A DNA stretch of 64,000 bases, taken from the NCBI GenBank assembly GCA_020636215.1, contig JACJYG010000006.1:1276047-1340046 (forward strand), in the 5' to 3' direction. The DNA comes from Lewinellaceae bacterium. Its GTDB lineage: Bacteria > Bacteroidota > Bacteroidia > Chitinophagales > Saprospiraceae. The position numbers and the translations under genes are program-made. The notes below the pieces were generated by a model. It saw only the letters and a list, made by a program, of their open reading frames with translations, had not been told where the DNA came from and searched no databases. Shown piece by piece: positions 18,695 through 27,612 of the stretch. Each line of letters starts with the position of its first letter. Positions within the stretch are counted from its first letter, which is position 1.

Positions 18695-19420
18695 TTAAGC
18701 CTTCGTATTCTGTATTTTATTCAGTATAAGTGCTGCTTTGATCATGAAATCTTCGTGGTACTCGCGGTATTCGTTGTGTACCATCATCAGGCGGGCAGCG
18801 TCATAGGCAGCTGATTTGGGCACGATCTGCCGGTCGGCGATGGGATGCAGCCAATATTCCAGGTTATTGGTACGCAGGTAGCTGCGGTCGTGTTCAAAAT
18901 TGATGACCACGGCGAGCTTGTTGAGAGAAAACAGATAATCCGTTTCCTTGTTGAGCTCTTTTTGCAGGTCTATGATATTGTAACGCTCGAAATTGACGCC
19001 GGAGCGCTCACAGAGGAATACATCGCGCCGCCCATCGAAGGTGATAATGTCGCGGAAGCGGTATTTTCTGAGGTTTTTCAGTAGGAAGTTCTTGATCGGC
19101 ATCTTGCTTGGGCGAAGTTGCTGGAAAGCGTACTGCAGTTGCCTGTCGTCGAGGCGGAAGTCTTCCTGATAAGGTTTGCGGCGCATAGTGCGGAGGTTCA
19201 TCACCTCCTTAGCCCGCCCGACGGTATGGCCCAGTTCATTGACCTTGGAGTACACGTTCACGATATCTACGTTGGCGTTGTTAATCCAGGTTTCGATGAA
19301 GATCTTGTTGGACCCCTGTTCAAATACCAGAAGGCAGATTTCACTTATTGCGTAAAAATTGGGGTAGCCGCCGTAAATGTTGCCGTACTTTAATTCTAAG
19401 AATGCTATACTATTGTTCAC
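18695..19420 (-). CDS. Unknown protein, possibly a degenerate DEDD exonuclease-like fold
   Basis: 241 residues, no signal peptide, so cytoplasmic. I do not recognise a named family. The start IAFLELKYGN followed by a strand (SEICLLVFE...KIFIETWIN) has the spacing of an RNase H/DEDDh exonuclease Exo I motif (normally FxDxETTG), and the late SAAYDAARLMMVHNEY resembles Exo III (HxALDDA). The metal-binding acids are not conserved, so a non-catalytic relative is suggested. RRDVFLCERSGVNFERYNIIDL in between would hold Exo II. It is an isolated gene between convergent and co-directed neighbours. The fold assignment is inference. Confidence 0.5.
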   Translation of the reverse strand: MNNSIAFLELKYGNIYGGYPNFYAISEICLLVFEQGSNKIFIETWINNANVDIVNVYSKVNELGHTVGRAKEVMNLRTMRRKPYQEDFRLDDRQLQYAFQQLRPSKMPIKNFLLKNLRKYRFRDIITFDGRRDVFLCERSGVNFERYNIIDLQKELNKETDYLFSLNKLAVVINFEHDRSYLRTNNLEYWLHPIADRQIVPKSAAYDAARLMMVHNEYREYHEDFMIKAALILNKIQNTKA

Positions 19421-19640
19421 GGTTTAAGGAGATTAAGTTGTTGGTTTAATAATTGTGTTTCCTTTAGTTTTCTATTTTGCTCAGTGTAGTTTGGTAGCCT
19501 TTGGGTTTGTTTTCACTTGGTTCAGGGCAAAAACGGCTTTACTTCTCGCAATTTATATAGAAAATTCAATTCTCGTAAACTTTGCCCCTCATAATTTTCA
19601 GCATGTTTGGATGACAACTCGAGGCGGGCATCCCCTCATT

Positions 19641-20759
19641 TTAAGGCTTATCTGGCGGGTTCACAAATAAAAACCGGCCATTTTCATAAATTTTTTCCCC
19701 ATCTGCGAAAATTTCCCCTCCCTTGGTCATATCGGTGATCATATCCCAATGGACCGAAGATTCATTCTTGCCGCCCGCCTGGAGATAAGATTGCCCGATT
19801 GCCATATGCACGGTCCCTCCGATTTTTTCATCAAACAGGATATTTTTGGTTAAACGGGAAATATTGTAGTTTGTTCCAATTGCGGCTTCCCCAAATCGGC
19901 GCGTACCTTCTATCTGGAAGATGTGGTCGAGAAATTCCTTGCCGCGCCGGGCTTCCCACTTTTCAATATAGCCGTCTTTGACGTAGAGCGTGACATCTTC
20001 TACTTCCTGCCCCATATAGATAGCCGGGTAGGAAAAGTGGATGACGCCGTTGACGGAGTCCTCCAATGGAGAAGTGTACACTTCTCCAGAGGGCATATTG
20101 GTTTGGCCGTCGGAATTGATCCAGGTGCGGCCCCGGGTGCGAAAGCGGATGTCGATTCCATCACCTTTATAGTGAACTTCATCCCGGCTATTGAGCAGGT
20201 CAGTGATCTGTTGTTGCCAATGCCGGACCTTGATCCAGCTCTGCACGGGGTCTTCGTCGTATAACTTACAGGCGCCATAGACGAATTGTTCGTATTCTTC
20301 CAGCGACAAGCCGGCTTCCTGTGCGGCGGCCTGGGTCGGGTATTGGCACAAGTTGCGCTTCAGTTCCCGGGTAGCAGTGCGTTCAAAGTAGGTTTTATTG
20401 ATGCCCTTGAGCGCATCCTGCCGGATCTTCATTTGTTCCGGGTCATTATTCTGGTCTTCGCGAAGGTTGAAAGGCGCCCGGATATAAAGGTAGGCGTCAA
20501 ATTCTTCCATAGCCTTTTTGAATAGGGGGGGAGCATATCGGAGCTGCGCTTCCCGCCCTTCTGCCAGCAGAATGCGCCCTTTTTCGCGAAATTCCAGCTC
20601 CACTTCTACATTGGCTCCGGCCCGGATCGCTTCCCGGTAGACTTCTCTTACCAAGGGCTCCGCCAGGGTGGTGCTCTTCAGGTAGAACTGGTCGCCCGCT
20701 TTGATTTCCAGGCAGTAATGGACCAGTAAGTTGGCGTATTTTTCCAGTATGGTATTCAT
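19641..20759 (-). CDS. M29-type metallo-aminopeptidase
   Basis: About 372 residues from ATG 20759 (MNTILEKYANLLVHYC), 15 codons inside the open frame. The family start (LEIKAGDQFYLKSTTLAEPLVREVYREAIRAGANVEVE) is typical of thermophilic aminopeptidases (T/AmpS type, M29). Metal-ligand segments are seen: NMPSGEVYTSP (Glu), VIHFSYP, RFGEAAIGTN (Glu), TVHMAIGQSYLQAGG (His) and SSVHWDMITDM (His, Asp). It removes N-terminal residues from peptides in the cytoplasm. The gene is followed by HflX upstream on the same strand with 66 bases between them. Confidence 0.85.
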   Translation of the reverse strand: MNTILEKYANLLVHYCLEIKAGDQFYLKSTTLAEPLVREVYREAIRAGANVEVELEFREKGRILLAEGREAQLRYAPPLFKKAMEEFDAYLYIRAPFNLREDQNNDPEQMKIRQDALKGINKTYFERTATRELKRNLCQYPTQAAAQEAGLSLEEYEQFVYGACKLYDEDPVQSWIKVRHWQQQITDLLNSRDEVHYKGDGIDIRFRTRGRTWINSDGQTNMPSGEVYTSPLEDSVNGVIHFSYPAIYMGQEVEDVTLYVKDGYIEKWEARRGKEFLDHIFQIEGTRRFGEAAIGTNYNISRLTKNILFDEKIGGTVHMAIGQSYLQAGGKNESSVHWDMITDMTKGGEIFADGEKIYENGRFLFVNPPDKP

Positions 20760-20825
20760 GATTTTTTGGATTAATCGCTTCCTGGTTTGGCCTGATCGGG
20801 CCATCCCTACGGCTCCAGCTTTAGA

Positions 20826-22040
20826 TCACCATTGCTTGGCCTGGTATGGATAGCGCACTATATATTGTTCCCGAACCATTTGTTGTAGTTTTTCCCGTAG
20901 CCCATCGATATTTTCCTTTGTTTTTGCGGAAAGGAATATCAGCTCAGTATCGAAGGTGTGCCGGAGGCTGCCTTTCAGCCCTTCTTCGATCTCCTGCCGG
21001 GCTTCTTCATCTACAAAGGGGTCGTAATAGCGGTCCCGGTAGAGGTCGATTTTGTTAAAAACCAGCAAGGTTGGTTTGTCGAGGGCATTAAGCTCTTTCA
21101 GCGTCTGGTTGACCGTACGGATGTGGTCCTCGTGTTGGGGGTGGGCAATATCCACAACGTGTAAAAGGATATCGCTTTCCCGTACTTCATCGAGGGTCGA
21201 TTTAAAGCTTTCGATCAGATGGTGCGGCAGCTTGCGAATGAAGCCTACCGTATCGGATAACAGGAAGGGCATTCGGTCGAAAACCACCTTGCGCACGGTC
21301 GTGTCCAGGGTAGCGAAGAGCTTATCTTCGGCGAATACTTCCGATTTACTCAGCAGGTTCATCAGGGTGGATTTACCCACATTGGTATACCCCACCAGCG
21401 CCACACGGATCAGTTCTCCTCGTTGTTTACGTTGTGTGACGTTTTGCTGATCGATCTTTTCCAGCTTTTTTTTCAGCAGAGCGATCTTGTCGCGCACGAT
21501 CCGGCGGTCGGTCTCAATTTCCTTTTCACCGGGGCCTCGCATCCCGATACCCCCGCGCTGTCGCTCCAGGTGAGTCCAAAGGCCCCGTAGGCGGGGCAGG
21601 AGGTACTGCATTTGCGCCAGTTCCACCTGGGTTTTAGCCTGCGCCGTTTGTGCCCGGCTGGCAAAAATGTCGAGGATCAGCGTACTGCGGTCAATGATCT
21701 TAACCTTCAGGGCCTCTTCCAGGATATTGACCTGCTTACCGGTGAGGTCATCGTCGAAGATAGCCATGCTGATCTCTTCGTGGCTGTCGATGTAGGCTTT
21801 GATCTCCTCCAGCTTACCGCTCCCGATAAAGGTGCGGGAATCGGGGTGTGGAAGTTTTTGCAGAAAGCGTTTTAGGGAAAACGCTCCGGCAGTGACGGCC
21901 AGAAATTCCAGCTCATCGAGGTATTCTTCCACCTGTTCTTCCGTTTGCAATTGGTGGATAAGGCCTATAAGTACGGCGTATTCGGCTTTGCGTTTGATGC
22001 CTTTCTTGTCCTTTTCACCAATATTCCAATCATTTCCCAT
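20826..22040 (-). CDS. hflX: GTPase HflX
   Basis: 404 residues. The N-terminal HflX domain includes SRTFIGSGKLEEIKAYI and the linker RGGIGMRGPGEKEIETDRRIV that defines the family. The G domain has G1 LVGYTNVGKST, G2 region TLDTTVRK, G3 DTVGFIRKLPHHLIESFKSTLDE and G4 NKID. HflX splits stalled or heat-damaged 70S ribosomes. Length is normal. The start at 22040 (MGNDWNIGEKDKKG) is the first Met and gives a slightly charged leader; the tail RYPYQAKQW is short. Confidence 0.93.
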   Translation of the reverse strand: MGNDWNIGEKDKKGIKRKAEYAVLIGLIHQLQTEEQVEEYLDELEFLAVTAGAFSLKRFLQKLPHPDSRTFIGSGKLEEIKAYIDSHEEISMAIFDDDLTGKQVNILEEALKVKIIDRSTLILDIFASRAQTAQAKTQVELAQMQYLLPRLRGLWTHLERQRGGIGMRGPGEKEIETDRRIVRDKIALLKKKLEKIDQQNVTQRKQRGELIRVALVGYTNVGKSTLMNLLSKSEVFAEDKLFATLDTTVRKVVFDRMPFLLSDTVGFIRKLPHHLIESFKSTLDEVRESDILLHVVDIAHPQHEDHIRTVNQTLKELNALDKPTLLVFNKIDLYRDRYYDPFVDEEARQEIEEGLKGSLRHTFDTELIFLSAKTKENIDGLREKLQQMVREQYIVRYPYQAKQW

Positions 22041-22141
22041 AGGTTCTTTTCTTGGTTTTTCTCCCTCCGCTTCTTTACACCTTAACGGGTACTAACAGGC
22101 GGCTTTTGGCAAACACGTTAAGGAGGGGGATCGTTCCCATT

Positions 22142-23392
22142 TTAATTGTGTTTGGCGACCCAATCTACGGGATTAAGCCGTTTTTTTTCCAGCCATACTT
22201 CGAAATGGACCTCCGGTTTGTCGGTACTCAGTATGCCGATGGCCTGTTGACGGCCAATAGGGTCGCCCCGTTTAATGTAAATCTCATCCAGGTTTGAGTA
22301 GACGGTGTAATACTTTCCGTGCTGTATAATAACCGTATTTTTATATCCGGGGATGAATTGGGTGCCCGCCACTTTGCCTTCGAATACAGCAAATACCTGG
22401 GCTCGTTCGTCGGTTCTGATGTCGATGCCATTATTCGCAATTTGAATACTGGGGACACTGGGGTGGGGCTGTTTGCCAAATTGTCGGGTGATGACGCCAT
22501 TTCTAACCGGCCAGGGTAGCCGCCCCTGGTTTTTCTGGAATTCATTAGATAGGGGCGCATTCTCCTCTGGCCCGGCGCTGCTGTTGCTGCCGACGGCATC
22601 GGCGCTCCGGGCTTCCCGGCGTTTTCGGGCCATTTCCTCGCGGATGACGGCCTCAATAGCGTTGTTAAGGGCGTTGTGGGCTTTTTGTTGTTGGTCCAAT
22701 TCGGCCACTAGTTTGCTTTCACTGGTTTTGAGGGTTTTCAGGATGCGGTTTTTATCCGCCAGCTCCCGATTGAGCAATTGTTGTTGTTGCTCTTGTGAAG
22801 TGAGGAGCGCCTCTTTTTCTTTTTTGCGGCTTTCCAGTTGACGCGCTTTTCGGGCCAGGGTTCCCTGAGTGTCCATAATGAGGCGAGCCTGCTTTTTCCG
22901 GAAGCGGTCGTATTGGCGGAGATACTGCCAGCGGCGGAAAGCGTCATTGAAACTATCGGCAGAGAAGAGGAAAAGAATAAAGCTGTTATTGAGCTTATGC
23001 CGGTAAGCGGTGCGGATAATCCGGGCATATTCTGCTTTCAGCTGTTCTACATCTGTAGTCAGCGCTGCCAGTACTTCCCGGGACCGGTTAATGCTTTCAT
23101 TGGCGTAATCGATCTCTTCGTGCAGGGTATGGATGAGTTGTTCCCGTTTGCGGATTTGACTCTGCAGCGCCAGGTACTGGTCCAGGGTAGCCGCTTTATC
23201 TTTTTTTGTTTCTTTCAGTTGGCTCTCCGTTTGCTGGATATCACGGATCAATTGTTGCCGCTTTGTTTCCAGGTCTTTCCGGTTTTGAGCATGTAATGGA
23301 GCAACAAGCAGGAAAGCCAGCGCCAGCCCAAGCAGGATGGAGAGCTTGGCGCCTGCCTTATTTTGCGCGCGTATATCTGTTCGGAATTTCAA
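22142..23392 (-). CDS. EnvC-like protein: coiled coil plus degenerate LytM (M23) domain
   Basis: 416 residues. A signal peptide is preceded by a polar stretch (KLSILLGLALAFLLVAPLHAQ at about 16-36). A long coiled coil runs from about 37 to 260 (KRQQLIRDIQQTESQLKETK...), followed by a LytM domain at 295-416. Two of the usual zinc ligands are altered: the HxxxD position reads NNGID and the HxH pair reads YSNL, while the late EVHFEVW His remains. As in E. coli EnvC, this points to a non-catalytic activator of amidases at the division septum rather than a peptidase. It overlaps the 3' end of the DUF4292 lipoprotein gene by 35 bases, so it is the last gene of that operon. Confidence 0.82.
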   Translation of the reverse strand: MKFRTDIRAQNKAGAKLSILLGLALAFLLVAPLHAQNRKDLETKRQQLIRDIQQTESQLKETKKDKAATLDQYLALQSQIRKREQLIHTLHEEIDYANESINRSREVLAALTTDVEQLKAEYARIIRTAYRHKLNNSFILFLFSADSFNDAFRRWQYLRQYDRFRKKQARLIMDTQGTLARKARQLESRKKEKEALLTSQEQQQQLLNRELADKNRILKTLKTSESKLVAELDQQQKAHNALNNAIEAVIREEMARKRREARSADAVGSNSSAGPEENAPLSNEFQKNQGRLPWPVRNGVITRQFGKQPHPSVPSIQIANNGIDIRTDERAQVFAVFEGKVAGTQFIPGYKNTVIIQHGKYYTVYSNLDEIYIKRGDPIGRQQAIGILSTDKPEVHFEVWLEKKRLNPVDWVAKHN

Positions 23393-24134
23393 ATCGAATG
23401 TCCTTTGGGATATCAGTTTCTACACTTGAAAATTTCAACCCAACGGTTGTTTTTCCAGTGTAGCGTCCGTCTAATTCAAGATTGCGAAGATACGAAAATT
23501 TCTGATTACCTGATAGTTGCCCGTATTCTTCCAGCCCGACGCTCATTTTTTGTTCATTGCGGATATCATTGAACGCCATCCTGTTCAGGTGGAAGTCTGA
23601 TGCATCGATCCAATAATCGGATTCCATCTGCGCACCTCGTCCGGAAAGGTGGTATGCCGAACCAAGCGGCTCTGCCTTCATGCCTGTGGGGTCAAAAAAT
23701 ATGGCGTTTCCCAAAATGAAATCCTGTAATTGGCGCAAATCGGCCGGGAGGCCATAAGAGGTGGCCAGAAAGTCGAGCGATTCTATAGTATATTCATTGT
23801 TGATACGGTCGAGTGCGTAAACGGAATCGGTGGTCACCAGCATGCGCGCCAGTTCGAAGCCGAGCTTACGGACACTGAGCCATACCAGGCTGTCCCGTTT
23901 CATGCGAATGGTGGCGGAAGCAGACACAGACTGCGATTCGTCACTGTAGTCTATGCGCAGCTTGCTTTCAAACCAATCGGGCTGCAGGCGCGTTTGGGAC
24001 AACTGCTCCAGCAAGTAAGCAGAATTAATTTCCTTTCTGGCAGTTTTACCTCCTTTGCGGGCAGTTGAACAACTACTGAAAACCAATAAGCCCATTAGCA
24101 TCAGGGCTGGAAAAAATTTGAATATTATCTTCAT
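23358..24134 (-). CDS. DUF4292 outer-membrane lipoprotein
   Basis: 258 residues from ATG 24134 (MKIIFKFFPALMLMGLLVFSSC). The frame stays open far upstream only because it runs into a 9-bp repeat. The lipobox VFSSC gives a lipidated Cys at about residue 22. The body (KLRIDYSDESQSVSASATIRMKRDSLVWLSV...LGFELARMLVTTDSVYALDR) is the LolB/LolA-like beta half-barrel of DUF4292, a family usually found in Bacteroidota next to an M23 gene, as here. It may move lipids or help mature the envelope. A 460-base gap with an ordered minisatellite separates it from the TPR gene upstream. Confidence 0.85.
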   Translation of the reverse strand: MKIIFKFFPALMLMGLLVFSSCSTARKGGKTARKEINSAYLLEQLSQTRLQPDWFESKLRIDYSDESQSVSASATIRMKRDSLVWLSVRKLGFELARMLVTTDSVYALDRINNEYTIESLDFLATSYGLPADLRQLQDFILGNAIFFDPTGMKAEPLGSAYHLSGRGAQMESDYWIDASDFHLNRMAFNDIRNEQKMSVGLEEYGQLSGNQKFSYLRNLELDGRYTGKTTVGLKFSSVETDIPKDIRFEIPNRYTRAK

Positions 24135-24169
24135 GATCAAAACTATTGGGATTTTTTTAGATCTAAACT

Positions 24170-24499
24170 GTCTGGTGCGTCTGGTGTGCTTGCCCGGCTC
24201 GCAGAGAAGGGTCTGGTATGTCTGGTGCGTCTTGTATGTCTGGTGCGTCTGGTATGTCTGGTATGTCTGGTGCGTCTTGTATGTCTTGTATGTCTTGTAT
24301 GTCTGGTGTGTCTGGTATGCTTGCCCGGCTCGCAGAGAAGGGTCTGGTGTGTCTGGTGCGTCTGGTATGTCTGGTGCGTCTGGTATGTCTTGTATGTCTG
24401 GTGTGTCTGGTATGTCTGGTATGTCTTGTATGTCTGGTGTGTCTGGTATGCTTGCCCGGCTCGCAGAGAAGGGTCTGGTGTGTCTGGTGTGTCTGGTGG
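24170..24499. repeat. Higher-order minisatellite: 9-bp units punctuated by a 23-bp element
   Basis: The region is built from a 9-bp unit (plus strand GTCTKGTRY) and a 23-bp element E that begins GCTTGCCCGG and ends GCAGAGAAGG. E occurs at 24188, 24319 and 24450, exactly 131 bases apart. The order is 2 units, E, 12 units, E, 12 units, E, 3 units, without gaps. Units differ at only three positions: GTCTGGTAT, GTCTGGTGC, GTCTTGTAT and GTCTGGTGT. Because 9 is a multiple of 3, frames on both strands stay open through it and create false repeat proteins. It lies between two co-transcribed minus-strand genes, so the operon transcript would carry a C/A-rich spacer RNA. Confidence 0.9.
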
Positions 24500-24518
24500 G
24501 CCGCACGGTACTCCCAAG

Positions 24519-24538
24519 CTGCCTACTGGCCTACTGCC
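24519..24538 (-). repeat. GGCAGTA-type repeat, second copy
   Basis: The minus strand reads GGCAGTAGGCCAGTAGGCAG, identical to 10549-10568. It lies 56 bases downstream of the TPR gene stop and just upstream of the minisatellite, with further GGCAGTATG and CAGTGGG fragments beside it. Confidence 0.6.
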
Positions 24539-24593
24539 CACTGACATACTGCCTTCCCGATCTCGATCCACCGGATCTCGTCGGGATGCGAAG

Positions 24594-26309
24594 CTATTCA
24601 TACAACTTTCCGTCCGTTATTTTCTTTTCCAGCAATTCGGACTTTCCGCCCTGCTCCCGAGCCTGTTTCCATTGCTCGACAGCTTGATCGGCCTGGTTGA
24701 GTTGAAAGAGCACGTCACCATAGTGTTCGAGTATATGAGGGTTTGTTCCGCCGCCGAGGCTCAGGGCTTTTTCTATTTGCTGGCGGGCTTCTTTGTAGCG
24801 TTTCAGGCGGTACAGGGCCCATCCGAAGGTGTCCAGGTACTGGGGCTCGTTGGGGACGAGCTTGCTGGCCAATTCGGCCATCTGTCGAGCTTTTTCCAGG
24901 TTTTCGGATCGCTCCGTCAGGGTGGATGCATAGTTGCAGAGTACGTCCGGGTCCTGTGGGTTGAGCGCCAGGGCGGCTTCGAAAGCCTGAACAGAGCGCT
25001 CTGTCTGCCCCAGGCTATGGTAAACCAGGCCGAGTTGTGACTGAACATCCATTTTTAATGGGCCATTATTGCCGGCGATCAGGAGAGCCTGTTGGAGGGC
25101 CGAGAGGGCTTCCTTGTTTTTTCCCAATTCATGGGCTGCCAGCCCGAACAGGTAGTATGCTTTGCCCTGGTTAGGGAAGAAATCCATGGCGCGTTCGCTG
25201 AAATCAAGTAACTTGGAGTAGTCTTTTTGATCTTTATAAATATTCATAACCTGTTCCCATACCAGGAATACGGTATCGTCCAGTTCCAGTGTTTTCTGAT
25301 ACTTTTTGAGTGCTTCAGCCGGCCGGCCGGAATAATAGAGCAGGTCGCCGGAGGCGGAAAAGCCTTTGGGGTCAAAAGGGTGCACCTGTTCGATGATACT
25401 GGTGAGCGCCAGGGCAGCGTCGGCCAGTTGCCGGTCACCATTGTCGGCCACTTTAGTGATGAAGGGCATCAGTTGGCCTATCTTGAGGTCGATATTCACA
25501 TCAGTCTGCCGGAAAACCGGTTCGAGTGACTGAAGGAATTGTATCTCATCACTGTCTTGTCCGGTTTTGCCAGCCAGGGCCAATTGGGCTTTGGCGTCGT
25601 TGGGCGCTATTTTCAGGATGTCCCGGTAGGTTTCCATAGCCTTGTCCTGTTCGCCGATCTGTTCGTAGAATGCGGCCAGAAGGTGGCGATAATCTGTATC
25701 GGTAGGGTAAGCGGCGATCAGGCGTTCCAATTCGCGGGCGGCTTTTTTATGATCCCCTATGCCGACGTAGAGGGCGTGTTTTCGCCGGATGATCTCCTCC
25801 GTGAGGCCTATCTTCTTTTCCAGTTCATCATATACCTTGAGTGCGTCGTTGATCTCATTGGCCAGCACGAGAAAGTATGCCCAGCGGTAGTAATTGGAAG
25901 GGTCTTCCGGCTCCAGGCGAACGATCATCTGGAAAGCGGTAGCAGCTTCTTTGTTGCGGCCCAGCTTTTGGTACAGGTCGGCCTGGAATTTCAAGTACCA
26001 GGGGTTGTCGGGCGCCCAATCAACCGCATCTTTGATCGCTTTGATCGCCTTCTCATCATCTCCGACAGCTTCGTATATGCGCGCCAGTTCGTATGAAACA
26101 GCATCATTGCGGTTGCTCTTTTTCTGAATTTCCTTCAGCAGTGCAATGGCGTTGTCATAATTGCCGAGCAGTTTCTCCCGGTTGGCGTCTACGAGCAACT
26201 CTTGTAATTTTACATCATCTTCACTGACCTGTATCTGTGCATACCCCGTTTGAAACAGGCCAAGGATCAACCAGGTGAAGAGGAAAATATGCTTGTTTGT
26301 GTTCATCAT
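24594..26309 (-). CDS. Exported tetratricopeptide-repeat protein
   Basis: 571 residues. A signal peptide (HIFLFTWLILGLFQTGYAQ) is followed by about a dozen TPR units (NYDNAIALLKEIQKKSNRNDAVSYELARIYEAVGDDEKAIKAIKDAVDWAPDN and similar), with canonical A/G-Y/F-P positions. TPR solenoids bind peptides. Here a periplasmic scaffold role for envelope assembly is likely, because the gene sits between a nucleotidyltransferase (4-base overlap upstream) and the lipoprotein and LytM genes. No catalytic domain is present. Confidence 0.88.
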   Translation of the reverse strand: MMNTNKHIFLFTWLILGLFQTGYAQIQVSEDDVKLQELLVDANREKLLGNYDNAIALLKEIQKKSNRNDAVSYELARIYEAVGDDEKAIKAIKDAVDWAPDNPWYLKFQADLYQKLGRNKEAATAFQMIVRLEPEDPSNYYRWAYFLVLANEINDALKVYDELEKKIGLTEEIIRRKHALYVGIGDHKKAARELERLIAAYPTDTDYRHLLAAFYEQIGEQDKAMETYRDILKIAPNDAKAQLALAGKTGQDSDEIQFLQSLEPVFRQTDVNIDLKIGQLMPFITKVADNGDRQLADAALALTSIIEQVHPFDPKGFSASGDLLYYSGRPAEALKKYQKTLELDDTVFLVWEQVMNIYKDQKDYSKLLDFSERAMDFFPNQGKAYYLFGLAAHELGKNKEALSALQQALLIAGNNGPLKMDVQSQLGLVYHSLGQTERSVQAFEAALALNPQDPDVLCNYASTLTERSENLEKARQMAELASKLVPNEPQYLDTFGWALYRLKRYKEARQQIEKALSLGGGTNPHILEHYGDVLFQLNQADQAVEQWKQAREQGGKSELLEKKITDGKLYE

Positions 26310-27331
26310 GTTGTTTTCAAAATGCTCAACTTGTATTCCGAAAAGTCTCCAATACTGATTTCCGACTTTTCGCCCTGATAATCTACCTCATTGCCCAACA
26401 TGGAATGGTGTAGGTTGGCGCGCAGCACTTTCGTATTGTTTTGTATGATGCTATTGCTAATAACGGTGTGCTCCACCAGCGAATTGTTGCCCAGCGAGAC
26501 GTAAGGGCCCACCACGCTATTGCGTATCTCCGCGCCCTGCCCAATGTAACAAGGAGGCACGATGACGGCGTTGTCCAGCTTAATATCATCTGCCACGAGT
26601 TTTTCCGAGTGCACCTTCAGCTCCAGCATTCGTTGGTTGGTGGCCAGGACATTGTCTTTGTTACCACAATCGAGCCATTCCTGTATGGGCGCAGAGCGAA
26701 AACGCATACCTTCATTTTTCAATAGCTCCAGCGCCGTAGTGAGTTGATACTCGCCTTTGTCTCGAATGTCGTTATCGACAATTTTCTGCAAGGTATCTCG
26801 CAGTTTGTCGCCATCACGGAAATAGTATATGCCTACGATGGCAAGATCTGAGACAAAGGTTGTTGGTTTTTCCACGAAGTCCGTAATGAAGTTAGCTTCA
26901 TCTACTTTAACGACACCAAAGGAAGAAGGGTTTTTAACTTTTGATACCCAAATGATGCCATCATCTTCGATATTGAAATGAAAGTTGGCATTGAAGAGCG
27001 TGTCGGCGAAGGCTACCAGGCAATGGCCTTCAAGGCTTGAGCTGGCGCAGAGAACGGCATGCCCAGGCCCCAAAGGCTGGTCCTGATAATAGATGGCGCA
27101 GCGGGCGCCAATGCTATGGGCAACATCTTTCAATTGTTGTTCCGCCTGCTGGCCGAAATCTCCGATGATGAAGGCCACTTCCTCTACTTTTTCGTCCATG
27201 CCATTAGCAAGGTCTTCAACGATGCGGCGAACAATGGCCTTTCCGGCGACAGGAAGGAGCGGCTTTGGGGTAGTAAGCGTATGGGGGCGAAGGCGGGAAC
27301 CCCGGCCTGCCATGGGGATGATGATTTTCAT
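26306..27331 (-). CDS. Sugar-phosphate nucleotidyltransferase (RmlA/GlmU-like)
   Basis: 341 residues. The N-terminal Rossmann-like domain begins IIPMAGRGSRLRPHTLTTPKPLLPVAGK, the NTP-transferase signature GxGxRxxxxTxxxPKP. ADTLFN holds the metal-binding Asp. The C-terminal third has short hexapeptide-like strands (NAVIVPPCYIGQGAEIRNSVVGPYVSLGNNSLVEHTVISNSII), a left-handed beta-helix. It should couple a sugar-1-phosphate to a nucleotide for wall or surface polysaccharide synthesis; the exact sugar cannot be read. Its stop overlaps the TPR start by ATGA, so translation is coupled. It is the first gene of the envelope operon. Confidence 0.87.
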   Translation of the reverse strand: MKIIIPMAGRGSRLRPHTLTTPKPLLPVAGKAIVRRIVEDLANGMDEKVEEVAFIIGDFGQQAEQQLKDVAHSIGARCAIYYQDQPLGPGHAVLCASSSLEGHCLVAFADTLFNANFHFNIEDDGIIWVSKVKNPSSFGVVKVDEANFITDFVEKPTTFVSDLAIVGIYYFRDGDKLRDTLQKIVDNDIRDKGEYQLTTALELLKNEGMRFRSAPIQEWLDCGNKDNVLATNQRMLELKVHSEKLVADDIKLDNAVIVPPCYIGQGAEIRNSVVGPYVSLGNNSLVEHTVISNSIIQNNTKVLRANLHHSMLGNEVDYQGEKSEISIGDFSEYKLSILKTT

Positions 27332-27612
27332 AATCGAATTAACTTTGATTAGGGAAAGGCCGGAGCATTTTTATGCGCTTTTGGCCTTAGGCAACAAAGA
27401 TAGAAAATTGAATGAGTAGGGGGGTGTGGTACTTTTTATTAAGTGAATGCTTTGAGCAATGCTTGGTTCCCGAACGGAAGGAGATGGGGCTTACCTGCCA
27501 CGAACAAGCCCCATCGGCCAAGGCCGACAGGGCTGCGCCTCATTGATTTCCTGTACGAAGGGAATACAGCCAGAGGCGTTGAAATACGCTGTTCAAAATA
27601 CCGCTCTGAGCT

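Noticed and set aside
24170..24499. CRISPR array
   Set aside because: Units are contiguous 9-mers and the regularly spaced 23-bp element is separated by repeated, not unique, sequence; no cas genes.
24134..24506. HTRHTR/PDTPDI-rich N-terminal extension of the DUF4292 protein
   Set aside because: Encoded by the minisatellite; the lipoprotein signal peptide starts cleanly at ATG 24134.
24186..25040. Long plus-strand frame with CLVCLVRLV-type repeats
   Set aside because: It is open only because the 9-bp unit is a multiple of three; the rest is antisense to the TPR gene. No start signal or family.
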